A DNA stretch of 58,785 nucleotides. It comes from Treponema sp. GTDB taxonomy: Bacteria > Spirochaetota > Spirochaetia > Treponematales > Treponemataceae. The stretch spans positions 1-58,785 of the forward strand of contig JAHAZL010000103.1 in NCBI GenBank assembly GCA_018384055.1, written 5' to 3'. The position numbers and the translations under genes are program-made. Within the stretch, counting starts at the first letter, position 1. Each line of letters begins with the position of its first letter. Below are positions 1-8,520 of this stretch, in pieces. Below the pieces are notes generated by a model that was not told the origin of the DNA, ran no database searches, and worked only from the letters and a program-made list of their open reading frames with translations.

Positions 1-257
1 AAAATACACCATTTCTGCGCAAGGAAGCCCTTACAGAAAGCATAATTTCAAAAATCAATGGACTCAATAAAATTGCCGAATCAAGGGGACAGACCCTTGC
101 TCAGATGGCCTTAAGCTGGATTCTAAAGGATGATGCAATCACAAGTGTCCTTATCGGCGCAAGCAAACCAAGCCAGATAACCGACTGCATAAAGTGCATT
201 GAAAAAACAAGCTTTACTGCTGAAGAACTAAAACAGATTGACAGACTTTCAAAATAA
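1..257 (+). CDS. aldo/keto reductase, C-terminal part (cut by window edge)
   Basis: The open frame starting at base 3 runs without a stop to TAA at 255-257 and gives about 84 residues. The stretch RGQTLAQMALSWIL followed by ITSVLIGASKPSQI is the usual C-terminal end of the YghZ/KvbB-like aldo/keto reductases, where the IGASKP segment binds the NADPH phosphate. The family reduces small aldehydes or methylglyoxal in the cytosol. The catalytic Tyr/Lys/Asp/His residues lie outside the window. It sits 17 bp upstream of an iron alcohol dehydrogenase on the same strand, so the two probably form one carbonyl-reduction unit. Confidence 0.85.
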   Translation, partial: NTPFLRKEALTESIISKINGLNKIAESRGQTLAQMALSWILKDDAITSVLIGASKPSQITDCIKCIEKTSFTAEELKQIDRLSK

Positions 258-274
258 TTTTCAGGAGATATTAA

Positions 275-1450
275 ATGGAAAATTTCAATTTTTATGCACC
301 TACTTACTTTGCCTTCGGCAAGGACAGGGAAAATGATGCAGGACAGCTGGTAAAAAGATTCGGAGGATCAAAGGTCCTCGTACACTTTGGAGGCGGTTCA
401 GTAATCCGTTCAGGACTTTTAGACAGGGTAAAAAAATCCCTTGAAAAGGAAGCCATTCCTTATGTTGAACTTGGCGGTGTACAGCCAAATCCAAGGAGCG
501 GTCTTGTTTACCAAGGAATCGACCTTTGCAAAAAAGAAAAAATCGATTTTATTCTTGCCGTTGGTGGTGGAAGCGTTATTGACTCTTCAAAAGCAATAGC
601 CGCCGGTTCTGTTTATGACGGAGACTTCTGGGACTTCTATGAAGGCAAGCCTGTTGAAAAGGCTCTTCCAATCGGAACAGTACTTACAATTTCTGCAGCA
701 GGTTCTGAAGGTTCTCCTGATTCCGTAATCACAAAAGAAGACGGAATGCTTAAACGCGGTGCAAGCGGAGAAGCATACAGACCAAAGTTTTCAATCCTTA
801 ACCCAGCCCTTACTCAGACCCTTCCAGCATATCAGACTGCCTGCGGAATTACTGACATCATGGCCCACCTTTACGAGCGTTATCTTACAAACACAAGCAA
901 TGTAGAGACTACAGACAGAATGATAGAAGCACTTTTGCTTGCCATGAAAACGGAAGGTCCTAAGGCTGTTGCTGACTCCAGCGACTATGAATCAAGAGCC
1001 AACATCATGTGGGCCGGAATGATGGCCCATAACAATTCATGCGGTGTAGGAAGAAGCCAGGACTGGACAAGCCACAGCATAGAACATGAACTTTCTGCCC
1101 TCTATGACTGTGCTCACGGTGCAGGTCTTGCAGTAACAATGCCTGCAGTTTTCACTTACACTATGAAGCACGATGTAATGCGTTTTGCCAAGGTCGCAGT
1201 GCGCGTATGGGGATGCCAGATGAACTTTGATAATCCTGAAAACACGGCGAAGGAAGGAATAAAAACTCTTCAGAATTTCCTTGTTTCAATCGGCATGCCA
1301 AAAAACTTTGCAGAACTCGGTGCAAAACCTGAAGACATTGAAAAACTTGCTCACACCTGCTGCTACGGCAATGGAGGCTCAGGAGAAATCCAGGGCTTTA
1401 CAAAACTTAACCAGAAGGATGTGGAAAACATCTACAGGCTGATGGTATAA
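275..1450 (+). CDS. iron-containing alcohol dehydrogenase (YqhD/BDH-like)
   Basis: This 391-residue protein belongs to the iron-dependent alcohol dehydrogenase family, closest in style to the YqhD/butanol dehydrogenase branch, which reduces aldehydes to alcohols with NAD(P)H in the cytosol. The nucleotide-binding GGGSVID lies near residue 100. The metal ligands are visible as the Asp and His of ITDIMAHLYERY and the two His of SIEHELSALYDCAHGAG. The start is set by AGGAG seven bases upstream. Length is normal. It follows the aldo/keto reductase gene by 17 bp, so co-transcription is likely. The exact substrate and cofactor preference cannot be read from the sequence. Confidence 0.93.
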   Translation: MENFNFYAPTYFAFGKDRENDAGQLVKRFGGSKVLVHFGGGSVIRSGLLDRVKKSLEKEAIPYVELGGVQPNPRSGLVYQGIDLCKKEKIDFILAVGGGSVIDSSKAIAAGSVYDGDFWDFYEGKPVEKALPIGTVLTISAAGSEGSPDSVITKEDGMLKRGASGEAYRPKFSILNPALTQTLPAYQTACGITDIMAHLYERYLTNTSNVETTDRMIEALLLAMKTEGPKAVADSSDYESRANIMWAGMMAHNNSCGVGRSQDWTSHSIEHELSALYDCAHGAGLAVTMPAVFTYTMKHDVMRFAKVAVRVWGCQMNFDNPENTAKEGIKTLQNFLVSIGMPKNFAELGAKPEDIEKLAHTCCYGNGGSGEIQGFTKLNQKDVENIYRLMV

Positions 1451-1455
1451 AAAAA

Positions 1456-1572
1456 GGGGCTGTCAAATAAGTATGAGTCATTGCCGTGCTCGACACGGCA
1501 ATCACTTGTATTGCAATTAAATGGATTTTCGGAGCCCGAAAATGACACTTTTTGAACTTATTGGTCATCCCC
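1456..1572. repeat. MITE-like structured repeat, copy 1
   Basis: About 117 bp with imperfect terminal inverted repeats: left GGGGCTGTCAAATAAGT, right end (reverse complement) GGGGATGACCAATAAGT. Inside are a perfect hairpin ATTGCCGTG-ctcga-CACGGCAAT and a second hairpin ATTTTCGG-agc-CCGAAAAT. A near-identical core recurs at 48029-48149. It lies between convergent genes, 5 bp after the dehydrogenase stop. It has no coding capacity. A non-autonomous miniature transposon is the best reading; a role as transcript end structure is also possible. Confidence 0.75.
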
Positions 1573-1598
1573 TTCATTGTTTATTCAGCAAGAATCAC

Positions 1599-2243
1599 TT
1601 ACTTTGCAAGGTCAATGTTTTCACCAACAAGGCCTACAAATGCACCCTGCTTTGCTTCGCTTGTTTCAGGATGAGCGATAAGCCACTTGTTGCGTGCCCA
1701 AAGAAGCTTGTCTTCAAAGTCAATTTCCTTGAGGGCTGGCTTTGCTGTATTTGTGTCCTTTGGAAGAACGATGATAACGCGAAAGCCTTCCTTGCTTACT
1801 ACACCGTCTTTTACAGCATTACATGGAGCATAGTGGAGAGTTGTTTCATAAACCTGAACAACTGTTCCCTTAGGAGCGTAGAATGCTTCTACCTTTGATG
1901 TATCAAGCTTTCCGTCCTTTACATCGCTCAATGTTGCAAGCAAAAGAACCATGTCGTTTGCAGGAATGTTGAGTTCCGAGCCGCGGTGCCATTCAAGGCA
2001 GTTGAGCTTTGTGTTGTAGCCGTTGCAGTAACCGATCTGGATTGGCATTCCACCGTAAGCGTTTACAGAGAAAACTTCACCCATGATTGCTTCGAGGTCA
2101 GCATCACCTGGTTCGTAGATTACAGCATCTGCTGGCTTTGGAGTCTTTTCTTCAAGCTTTGCAAGAAGAGCATCTACATTGTATCCATTAAGTACCTTTC
2201 CGTACTTTGCAAAATCAGCATCAAATACAGATTTAATTGTCAT
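1599..2243 (-). CDS. DUF4867 family protein
   Basis: This 214-residue protein matches the DUF4867 family as I know it: GGMPIQIGYCNGYNTKLNCLEWHRGSELN followed by KVEAFYAPKGTVVQVYETTLHYAPC. That pattern is a cupin-like fold related in shape to ureidoglycolate lyase. The family is common in Firmicutes and spirochaetes, often near sugar metabolism genes; the reaction is not established. Conserved His residues in LEWHRG and TLHYAPC could bind a metal, by analogy with cupins. The start has AGGGGG upstream. It is transcribed in the same direction as transketolase but is separated from it by 183 bp holding a GC-rich element. Confidence 0.8.
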   Translation of the reverse strand: MTIKSVFDADFAKYGKVLNGYNVDALLAKLEEKTPKPADAVIYEPGDADLEAIMGEVFSVNAYGGMPIQIGYCNGYNTKLNCLEWHRGSELNIPANDMVLLLATLSDVKDGKLDTSKVEAFYAPKGTVVQVYETTLHYAPCNAVKDGVVSKEGFRVIIVLPKDTNTAKPALKEIDFEDKLLWARNKWLIAHPETSEAKQGAFVGLVGENIDLAK

Positions 2244-2265
2244 TTTTATACCCCCTAAAAAATAT

Positions 2266-2378
2266 GTGCGCTCTCACACGGAACGACGTCCTGCTCCGAC
2301 GGTGCAGCTTGTCCCAGCAAGGCTTCCGCAGGTCGGCGCTGCAAGTCTACGCAGTCCATCAACCCGTGCTACGCGCAC
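2266..2378. repeat. GC-rich structured element, copy A
   Basis: A visibly GC-rich island between tkt and the DUF4867 gene, bounded by GTGCGC and GCGCAC and rich in short inverted segments. Blocks CCTGCTCCG, GGTGC and TGCAAGTC recur in the same order, on the opposite strand, in the element at 42176-42281, so I treat them as diverged copies of one family. Short spurious frames across it show no protein resemblance. It may form an extended RNA or cruciform structure; function unknown. Confidence 0.5.
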
Positions 2379-2426
2379 TTGCCTTTGCCAGTATAAAACT
2401 GACAAATTATATGGAGAGACTGAACT

Positions 2427-4394
2427 CTAGCGTTCCAAAACCTTGGCAAGGCATTCTGGTGTAAAGCCGAGAGCTTCTGCAACCTTGTTGGCAGGACCTG
2501 ACATACCGAAGCGGTCGATTGTGAAGCAATCTTCCTTCTTTGCATATCCTTCCCAACCCTGGCGGCATCCAGCTTCTGCAACTACAACGCGCTTTGTGTT
2601 ACCCATGATTTTTGCACGGAATGCATCGTCCTGAGCTTCAAAGAGGTTCTTGTCCATAACTGAAACAACGCGGATCTTCTTTCCTGGAACAAGAGCTGCT
2701 GCCTTGAGGGACATTTCAACTTCTGAACCAGAAGCAAGGATTGTGATGTCTGGAGAATCGCTTCCTTCCTGAACAACATAAGCACCCTTTCGTACTGTGT
2801 TTCTCCAGTCCTTGTCTGCCTTTTCGTAAACAGCAATTGCCTGGCGTGTGAATGTCATGAGTACAGGGTGATCCTTTGATGCAACAGCCATTTCCCATGC
2901 AATTGCAGATTCTTCTGCATCACCTGGACGGAGCATCTGAACATTTGGCATACAGCGAACTGAAGCAAGTGTTTCGATTGGCTGGTGTGTAGGACCGTCT
3001 TCACCAACATAGATTGAGTCGTGTGTAAGAACATAGATGTTAGGAATCTTTGCAAGAGCTGCTACGCGGAGTGATGGGCGGAAGTAGTCTGTAAATACGA
3101 AGAATGTTGCACCGAATGCACGCAAGCCCCCGTGGAGGTTGATACCGCTCATAACCTGAGACATTGCGAATTCACGGATACCGTATTCGATTGTGCGTCC
3201 CTTGCGGTTTGCAGGGCTGTATGTTCCGTCGTCCTTGTTTACCTTTGTCTTGTTTGGACCCTGGAGGTCAGCAGAACCACCAACGAGCCATTCGTAACGG
3301 TCAGCCATTGTGTTGAGGGCCTTTCCGGATGCATCGCGAGTAGCAAGCTTATCGCCAACCTTGTATTCTGGGAGAGCAGCTTCACCTGTCTGTTCCTGGT
3401 TCCAGTATGCCTTCCACTTCTTTGCAAGTTCAGGATTTTCTTCTGCCCATGCATCGAATGTCTTCTGCCAGTCAGCCTGAGCCTGTGCCCATTCCTTGCG
3501 CTTTTCTTCAAAGTACTTGTATGCTTCTGGAACAACATAGAACTGTTCGTTTTCTGGAAGTCCGAGAGCCTTCTTTGCTGTCTTGCATCCTTCTTCTCCA
3601 AGTGGAGCACCGTGAACATCAGCTGTACCAGCCTTTGGAGCACCCTTACCGATTGTAGACTTGAGGATAATGAGGGATGGCTTTGTTCCTTCGCGCTTTG
3701 CTGATTCTACAAGGTCAGCAATTTCCTTTACATTGTACATTGAACCGCGGAATACATTCCAACCGTATGAAAGGTAGCGCTGTTCGATGTTGTCCGTAAA
3801 TGTAATGTCTGTGTTTCCGTCGATGGAAATCTTGTTTTCATCATAGAATACGATGAGCTTGTTCAGTTTCATGTTACCTGCAAGTGAACATGCTTCTGAA
3901 GAAACACCTTCTTCGAGACAACCTTCACCAACAAGGGCGTATGTGTAGTGGTCAACGATTGTGTGTTTTGGTGTGTTGAACTTTGCTGCGAGCATTGATT
4001 CTGCTACAGCCATACCAACAGCTGCTGCAACACCCTGTCCGAGTGGGCCAGATGTGCATTCTACACCGTCTGTATCGCCAAATTCCGGATGACCTGGACA
4101 CTTTGAACCAACCTGGCGGAAGCTCTTGATGTCATCCATTGAAACCTTGTAACCGGCAAGGTGGAGAATTGAGTATGCAAGCATTGAACCGTGTCCTGCT
4201 GAAAGAACAAAACGATCGCGGTCAACCCACTTTGAATCTGCAGGGTTGTGCTTCATTACTTCTCCGTAGAGAACTGCAGCGAGTTCTGCGGCACCAAGTG
4301 GAAGTCCAGGATGTCCTGAATTTGCCTTCTGAATTGCATCCATAGAAAGACTTCTGATGGAAAGAGCTGTTGCTTCGATAGCCTTTGTGTCCAT
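2427..4394 (-). CDS. tkt: transketolase
   Basis: This 655-residue protein has the full transketolase architecture: a thiamine-diphosphate N-terminal domain opening with SIRSLSMDAIQKANSGHPGLPLG, the TPP/Mg motif GEGCLEEGVSSEA, a middle pyrimidine-binding domain with REFAMSQVMSGINLHGG, and a C-terminal domain. It moves two-carbon units between ketose and aldose phosphates in the non-oxidative pentose phosphate pathway. AGGAG sits upstream of the start. A -35/-10 pair at 4431-4459 carries a perfect LacI-type palindrome on the -35 box, so transcription is probably sugar-controlled. It is a single gene, not the split two-subunit type. Confidence 0.97.
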   Translation of the reverse strand: MDTKAIEATALSIRSLSMDAIQKANSGHPGLPLGAAELAAVLYGEVMKHNPADSKWVDRDRFVLSAGHGSMLAYSILHLAGYKVSMDDIKSFRQVGSKCPGHPEFGDTDGVECTSGPLGQGVAAAVGMAVAESMLAAKFNTPKHTIVDHYTYALVGEGCLEEGVSSEACSLAGNMKLNKLIVFYDENKISIDGNTDITFTDNIEQRYLSYGWNVFRGSMYNVKEIADLVESAKREGTKPSLIILKSTIGKGAPKAGTADVHGAPLGEEGCKTAKKALGLPENEQFYVVPEAYKYFEEKRKEWAQAQADWQKTFDAWAEENPELAKKWKAYWNQEQTGEAALPEYKVGDKLATRDASGKALNTMADRYEWLVGGSADLQGPNKTKVNKDDGTYSPANRKGRTIEYGIREFAMSQVMSGINLHGGLRAFGATFFVFTDYFRPSLRVAALAKIPNIYVLTHDSIYVGEDGPTHQPIETLASVRCMPNVQMLRPGDAEESAIAWEMAVASKDHPVLMTFTRQAIAVYEKADKDWRNTVRKGAYVVQEGSDSPDITILASGSEVEMSLKAAALVPGKKIRVVSVMDKNLFEAQDDAFRAKIMGNTKRVVVAEAGCRQGWEGYAKKEDCFTIDRFGMSGPANKVAEALGFTPECLAKVLER

Positions 4395-4430
4395 GATTTA
4401 CTCCTAAAAATGGAAAAAATTTATGACCAT

Positions 4431-4459
4431 ATTTTAATACTTAAACAGTCATTTGGCAA
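4431..4459 (-). promoter_or_regulatory. tkt promoter
   Basis: Read on the minus strand: -35 TTGCCA (4454-4459), 17-bp spacer, -10 TAAAAT (4431-4436). The start of transcription would fall about 30 nt before the tkt ATG, leaving room for the AGGAG ribosome site. Confidence 0.65.
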
Positions 4460-4468
4460 CCGGTTGCC
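4455..4468. promoter_or_regulatory. LacI/GalR-type operator over the tkt -35 box
   Basis: GGCAACCGGTTGCC is a perfect 14-bp palindrome with the central CG typical of LacI/GalR-family operators. It overlaps the -35 hexamer of the tkt promoter, the position expected for a repressor. No LacI-family gene is in the window, so the regulator is encoded elsewhere. Confidence 0.6.
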
Positions 4469-4562
4469 ATTATTATTCGAGGATATAATGAAAAAATATT
4501 TCTGGAAGGGAGAGAGAACAAACCGCACAAGAATGCAGGCCTATGCAGAGGTATGAAGGAAA

Positions 4563-5036
4563 TCAGTTTGCAGCCTCACATTTCTGCATGAGCTTTACAA
4601 GTTCTGACTTGCCGGGTCTCGAAGGAAGAACCTTCTTGAATTCATCTTTTCTGAAGATGGCCGCAAGGGACGAAAGGGATTTTATATGAACCTGAGATGA
4701 AGCAGAAAGAAGAATGAACATGGCGTAGACTCTTTTTGCATCGGGAGCCTGCATATTGACTGGAGTTCTAAGGTATGCAACTATAATGCAGTTTTCATCA
4801 TTATTGGAAACAAGTGGACGGCGCGGATGTGGAATGGCAATGCCATCACCAATAGCAGTACTCAAAACATTTTCCCTATCCATAAGTTCTTCAACAAGAT
4901 TTTCAGGTGATATACCAGCAGGTAGTTTTGCCTGATTGCAAACTGATGTAAAGACTTCTTCAACTGTAATTCCTGAAACGTGAACTACATCCCCTTTTGC
5001 TACAAGTTCAGATGCAATGTAATTCTCTCCAAACAT
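4563..5036 (-). CDS. ptsN: PTS fructose-type EIIA / PtsN-like regulatory protein
   Basis: This 157-residue protein is a single EIIA domain of the fructose/mannitol superfamily. The phosphorylated histidine is His70 in DGIAIPHPRRP, preceded by RENVLSTAIG. There are no EIIB or EIIC domains here, which fits the treponemal pattern of an incomplete PTS used for signalling rather than transport. AAGGGAGAG precedes the start. It lies 33 bp after an uncharacterised gene on the same strand and the two are probably co-transcribed. The partner and target are not evident. The name ptsN is by resemblance; a nitrogen link is not shown. Confidence 0.82.
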   Translation of the reverse strand: MFGENYIASELVAKGDVVHVSGITVEEVFTSVCNQAKLPAGISPENLVEELMDRENVLSTAIGDGIAIPHPRRPLVSNNDENCIIVAYLRTPVNMQAPDAKRVYAMFILLSASSQVHIKSLSSLAAIFRKDEFKKVLPSRPGKSELVKLMQKCEAAN

Positions 5037-5069
5037 CGTTCTCTCCCTTTCTTTAATTGATGCTATTTT

Positions 5070-6545
5070 CTACTTTACAATTTTAAATTGGCTTCGCTGC
5101 TCCTGTGCCAGTGCCTTTTCAAGAACACCTGAAATCTCATCAAAGTTCCATTCCATTCCGTCAAGGGAAAGGAGATAGTTCTCTGCCAATTCTTCTGCCT
5201 GAGGTTCAGTTGCAAGGCCTTCCAGCATTTTCAAAATATGCTCGTGAAGCTGCAAAAGAATTACAAGCTCACTGGAAGGGAAATCCAGGAAAGTCTTACC
5301 GTTGTAATCAATCTTTCTTATAAGTCCTGAAATTTTAGCGTAAAGTTCCAGACACCGGCATCTGACTGGACCAAGAATTTGGTCTGCAAACCAATTATAA
5401 TCTTGAGAAATTATAATTGTTCTATCTTTTAAATTCAAGGAAAGATCCCTATAGAAGGTATCCGAAGCAGAATAATCATCGTCGAATAGAAATGTCATGA
5501 AAGAAGAGGCAATATCCTTTTCCTTTTTAAAACAGGCATTCAATATGAACTGGTCTATAACTGATGGAGGAACAAAAGCAACGGAATATTCTTCAAAAGA
5601 AAGATCCTTTTTAGAATTACCCGTACAAATTGCCGATTCCTTGTTCCATTCTCCAAAAGCCGGAACATCCTCACCTTTATGCCATAATCTGGTTTCAACT
5701 CCATAGTGCTGGAAAGCAATTTTCTTTGCATACCTTGTAACAAACTCTTCAAGAGAGCCGCAATAAGGCACACAGAGTTTAGAACGGTTTCTGTAGATTA
5801 CATCCACTATCTGATCCTCGATTGAACCGAGAGGACCAGAACGGTTAAAACTTTCAAGCATCTTCTTTTCCAAAAGAGCATACCATTCAAGACGCTTTTC
5901 ACCTACAGCACCATTGTCAAAAGGACTGTCACTGGAATGAAGAACCATCACATTCAGAGTGCCTTTGTCCCAATCACTTACACAGCAAAGAAGCCTGTCT
6001 CCTTTTTTATAGTTGTAATTTTCTGCAAGGTAATCCAGACTGAGCCCCGTAAGCTTTACTGCATTGGGAAGTTCAAAATCCCTTTCCGCCATGTCAAGGT
6101 CAGAGTTGGCAGGATCTGCAGCAATATACTGAGGTGCATATTCTTCGCCAAAGAGCATAAACATGTCTATGGCAGTATCGCTGTCAAATTCACCGATTTT
6201 AGAAGGAATCTTTTTTCCATTAATATAAAATTTCAATGTGGAAGAAATTCTGTCAGATTCAACAAAAGGCATGCATCTATCACCTGCAACAAGAACCCCC
6301 TGCTCTGCTTCTGCAGAAGTTGGCATGATGCTGAATATTTCACCGGTAAAAGCACCCGCATGGGTAAGGTATTTGCCGTTTGTAAGTTTCATTACATTGG
6401 CACTGGAATCAAGATAATACTCAATGTCCTGAGGTTCAGCTTCAATGCCACAAGCCTCAAAGACCTTCTTCATTTCGGAAAGAGAAAATGGATGTCTGTA
6501 TGTGCGAAGAAACTTGACAACAAGCCCTTCTTTTTTTGGTTCCAT
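5070..6545 (-). CDS. uncharacterised protein upstream of ptsN
   Basis: A 491-residue soluble protein I do not recognise. Residues 5-60 (FLRTYRHPFSLSEMKKVFEACG through VMKLTNGKYLT) look like a winged-helix module. The rest is mixed alpha/beta with no signal peptide or membrane segment and several scattered Cys. It is the first gene of a two-gene unit with the PtsN-like protein, which suggests that it either senses or is controlled by the EIIA phosphorylation state; that is inference only. There is no Shine-Dalgarno. The start ATG is six bases after a -10 TATATT (promoter at 6552-6580), pointing to a leaderless mRNA. Confidence 0.75.
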   Translation of the reverse strand: MEPKKEGLVVKFLRTYRHPFSLSEMKKVFEACGIEAEPQDIEYYLDSSANVMKLTNGKYLTHAGAFTGEIFSIMPTSAEAEQGVLVAGDRCMPFVESDRISSTLKFYINGKKIPSKIGEFDSDTAIDMFMLFGEEYAPQYIAADPANSDLDMAERDFELPNAVKLTGLSLDYLAENYNYKKGDRLLCCVSDWDKGTLNVMVLHSSDSPFDNGAVGEKRLEWYALLEKKMLESFNRSGPLGSIEDQIVDVIYRNRSKLCVPYCGSLEEFVTRYAKKIAFQHYGVETRLWHKGEDVPAFGEWNKESAICTGNSKKDLSFEEYSVAFVPPSVIDQFILNACFKKEKDIASSFMTFLFDDDYSASDTFYRDLSLNLKDRTIIISQDYNWFADQILGPVRCRCLELYAKISGLIRKIDYNGKTFLDFPSSELVILLQLHEHILKMLEGLATEPQAEELAENYLLSLDGMEWNFDEISGVLEKALAQEQRSQFKIVK

Positions 6546-6551
6546 ACTTTA

Positions 6552-6580
6552 AATATAATACTTTTTCTAATGAATTCTAA
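6552..6580 (-). promoter_or_regulatory. promoter giving a leaderless mRNA (gene 5070-6545)
   Basis: Minus strand: -35 TTAGAA, 17 bp, -10 TATATT, then six bases to the ATG at 6545. No ribosome site is possible in that gap. Confidence 0.5.
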
Positions 6581-6660
6581 ATTTTCAAATTTTTATTTAA
6601 TAAATTTCAAATATTCTTTATTTAAACTTAAATTTACTAAAGAAATTGCAGATAAAACAA

Positions 6661-6703
6661 AAAAAGTTCAGTGTGACAATCTAATTCACACCGAACTTTT
6701 TTA
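6661..6703 (-). terminator. intrinsic terminator after ilvB
   Basis: Minus-strand transcript forms a stem of AAAAAAGTTCGGTGTGA with TCACACTGAACTTTTTTT, loop of nine, ending in a run of U. It lies just past the ilvB stop. The A/T tails on both sides make it usable in either direction. Confidence 0.8.
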
Positions 6704-6716
6704 TTGCAGGCAGCGA

Positions 6717-8441
6717 CTAGTTGCGGATTGCGTCTATGTTTGCCTTTCCACCAGGAACAAACGGAAGAACATTTTCATCGCGTTCAATGTTGAGGCGGAC
6801 AAAGTGAGGTCCCTTAGCAAAGGCTGTTTTTGCCCAATCCTTGTCTTCATTTGCATTAACCGAATCAATTCCGAAACCTTCTGCAATCTTTAAAAGATCC
6901 GGACTCTTGATGAATTCACTGGCACTGTAGTTCTTCTTGAAAAGATATTCCTGCTGCTGGTGAACCATACCAAGAACTCCATTTTCAAGAACAATTACAG
7001 TTACATTGAGTTCGTGTTCTGCAAGGGTTGCAAGTTCCTGAACATTCATCAGTATGCTTCCGTCACCGCTGATGCAGACTACCCTTTTCTTTGGATTTGC
7101 AAGGGCAGCACCGATTGCAGCCGGCAAACCAAATCCCATTGTTCCAAGGGAACCGCTTGTAAGGAATGTGCGTGGAGCTTCTACAGGATAGTACTGGGCA
7201 GACCACATCTGGTGCTGTCCAACATCTGTAGTAACAATGATGTCTGAAGGCTTAAGGCCAGCTTTCCTTGCTTCTTCAGGAATCCGGTTGATGAAGAGCC
7301 TTGGGTTTGGAGAAGACTTTTTCTTTCCGCGGCCAAGTTCAAAGCTTTCTGTTTCTTCAAAAATCTTCTGAAGTTCTGAAAGCCATGACTTCTTTGACTT
7401 AGCCTTTAATCCGGAAAGTTTTTCTGTCAAAAGAGGAAGAGATTCTTCAACATCATAAGTAAGTGACAGATATGATGGAAGAATCTTGTTGATTTCTGCT
7501 GCATCAATATCAATATGGAGAATTTTTGCATTTGGGCAGAACTTCGCAATGGCACCTGTTGCTCTGTCATCAAAACGAACACCAAGGGCAAGTACAACAT
7601 CGGCATCATGCATAGCCTTGTTTGCGGCAAAGGATCCGTGCATACCAACCATACCAAAATTGTTTTTATGTGAACGAGGAACTGCACCGATACCCATAAG
7701 GCTTGTTACGACTGCAGTTTCATAAATGTCCATGAATTTTCTGATGCTTTCAGAAGCAACTTTTGAATTGCATCCGCCACCAACATAGAGGACAGGTTTC
7801 TGGGCTGCGCACAAAACTTCTGACATTTCTGCAACAGTAGAAGCAAGGGTCTTTTTATCCGTAAAGAATTTTCTTGCAAGGGAAGAATTCTTTGCCTGCC
7901 TGATTGTATGAATCTGTGGCCATGCCTTGAATTCTACTTCCTTAAGCTGAACATCACGAGGAACATCGATGAGGACTGGACCTGGACGACCGGAAACTGC
8001 AATGTCAAAGGCAAGAGGAATTGCTTCAAGGAGTTCAAGGGGATCCTTTACCATCATGCTGTGCTTTGTGATTGGCATTGAAAGACCGAAAGTATCTGCT
8101 TCCTGGAATCCGTCTGTACCGATCATTGATGTATTTACCTGACCTGTAAAAGCGACGATAGGAATTGAATCGCAGCGGGCGTCTGCAATTGCTGTAAGAA
8201 GGTTCATGGCACCTGGACCGGAAGTTGCCATGCAGACGGCTGGGAGACCTGTAGAACGTGTCATTCCCTGGGCAATGAAGCCTGCAGCCTGTTCCTGGCG
8301 AACAAGAATATGCTTGATGGAACTCATGTTAAGTTCATCATATAAAGGAAGAATCTGTCCACCAGGAATTCCTGCAACAGTATTGATTCCTTCCAATTCA
8401 AGTAATTTCAAAATAATCTGAGAACCTGTAGCCTTAATCAT
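6717..8441 (-). CDS. ilvB: acetolactate synthase, large (catalytic) subunit
   Basis: This 574-residue thiamine-diphosphate enzyme condenses two pyruvates, or pyruvate and 2-oxobutyrate, at the first common step of branched-chain amino-acid synthesis. The catalytic Glu is in ILVRQEQAAGF near residue 50. The TPP/Mg motif GDGSILMN begins near residue 450, and the FAD-region VPRDVQ is present. The regulatory subunit gene (ilvN) is not adjacent; it sits near 55 kb in the thrA-pheA operon. The start has no clear ribosome site but is six bases after a -10 TAAACT. Read as biosynthetic AHAS rather than catabolic AlsS because ilvN is present. Confidence 0.95.
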   Translation of the reverse strand: MIKATGSQIILKLLELEGINTVAGIPGGQILPLYDELNMSSIKHILVRQEQAAGFIAQGMTRSTGLPAVCMATSGPGAMNLLTAIADARCDSIPIVAFTGQVNTSMIGTDGFQEADTFGLSMPITKHSMMVKDPLELLEAIPLAFDIAVSGRPGPVLIDVPRDVQLKEVEFKAWPQIHTIRQAKNSSLARKFFTDKKTLASTVAEMSEVLCAAQKPVLYVGGGCNSKVASESIRKFMDIYETAVVTSLMGIGAVPRSHKNNFGMVGMHGSFAANKAMHDADVVLALGVRFDDRATGAIAKFCPNAKILHIDIDAAEINKILPSYLSLTYDVEESLPLLTEKLSGLKAKSKKSWLSELQKIFEETESFELGRGKKKSSPNPRLFINRIPEEARKAGLKPSDIIVTTDVGQHQMWSAQYYPVEAPRTFLTSGSLGTMGFGLPAAIGAALANPKKRVVCISGDGSILMNVQELATLAEHELNVTVIVLENGVLGMVHQQQEYLFKKNYSASEFIKSPDLLKIAEGFGIDSVNANEDKDWAKTAFAKGPHFVRLNIERDENVLPFVPGGKANIDAIRN

Positions 8442-8447
8442 TCCACG

Positions 8448-8476
8448 AGTTTATAGGTTATATGGAGAATTTTCAA
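8448..8476 (-). promoter_or_regulatory. ilvB promoter, leaderless type
   Basis: Minus strand: -35 TTGAAA, 17-bp spacer, -10 TAAACT, then CGTGGA directly before the ilvB ATG. The six-base gap is too short for a normal 5' leader. Confidence 0.55.
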
Positions 8477-8520
8477 CAGATTTTTTTTACCTTTGGCGGT
8501 AAATCCAAACCATAAATTGC

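Noticed and set aside
82..99. CAAGGG-gacaga-CCCTTG hairpin resembling the dispersed GGGGACAGACC motif
   Set aside because: It lies in coding sequence for the conserved RGQTL of aldo/keto reductases, so the match may be chance; kept only as supporting note.
2237..2464. Overlapping short frames across the GC-rich island after tkt
   Set aside because: They arise from the low stop-codon frequency of GC-rich DNA and show no consistent protein pattern.
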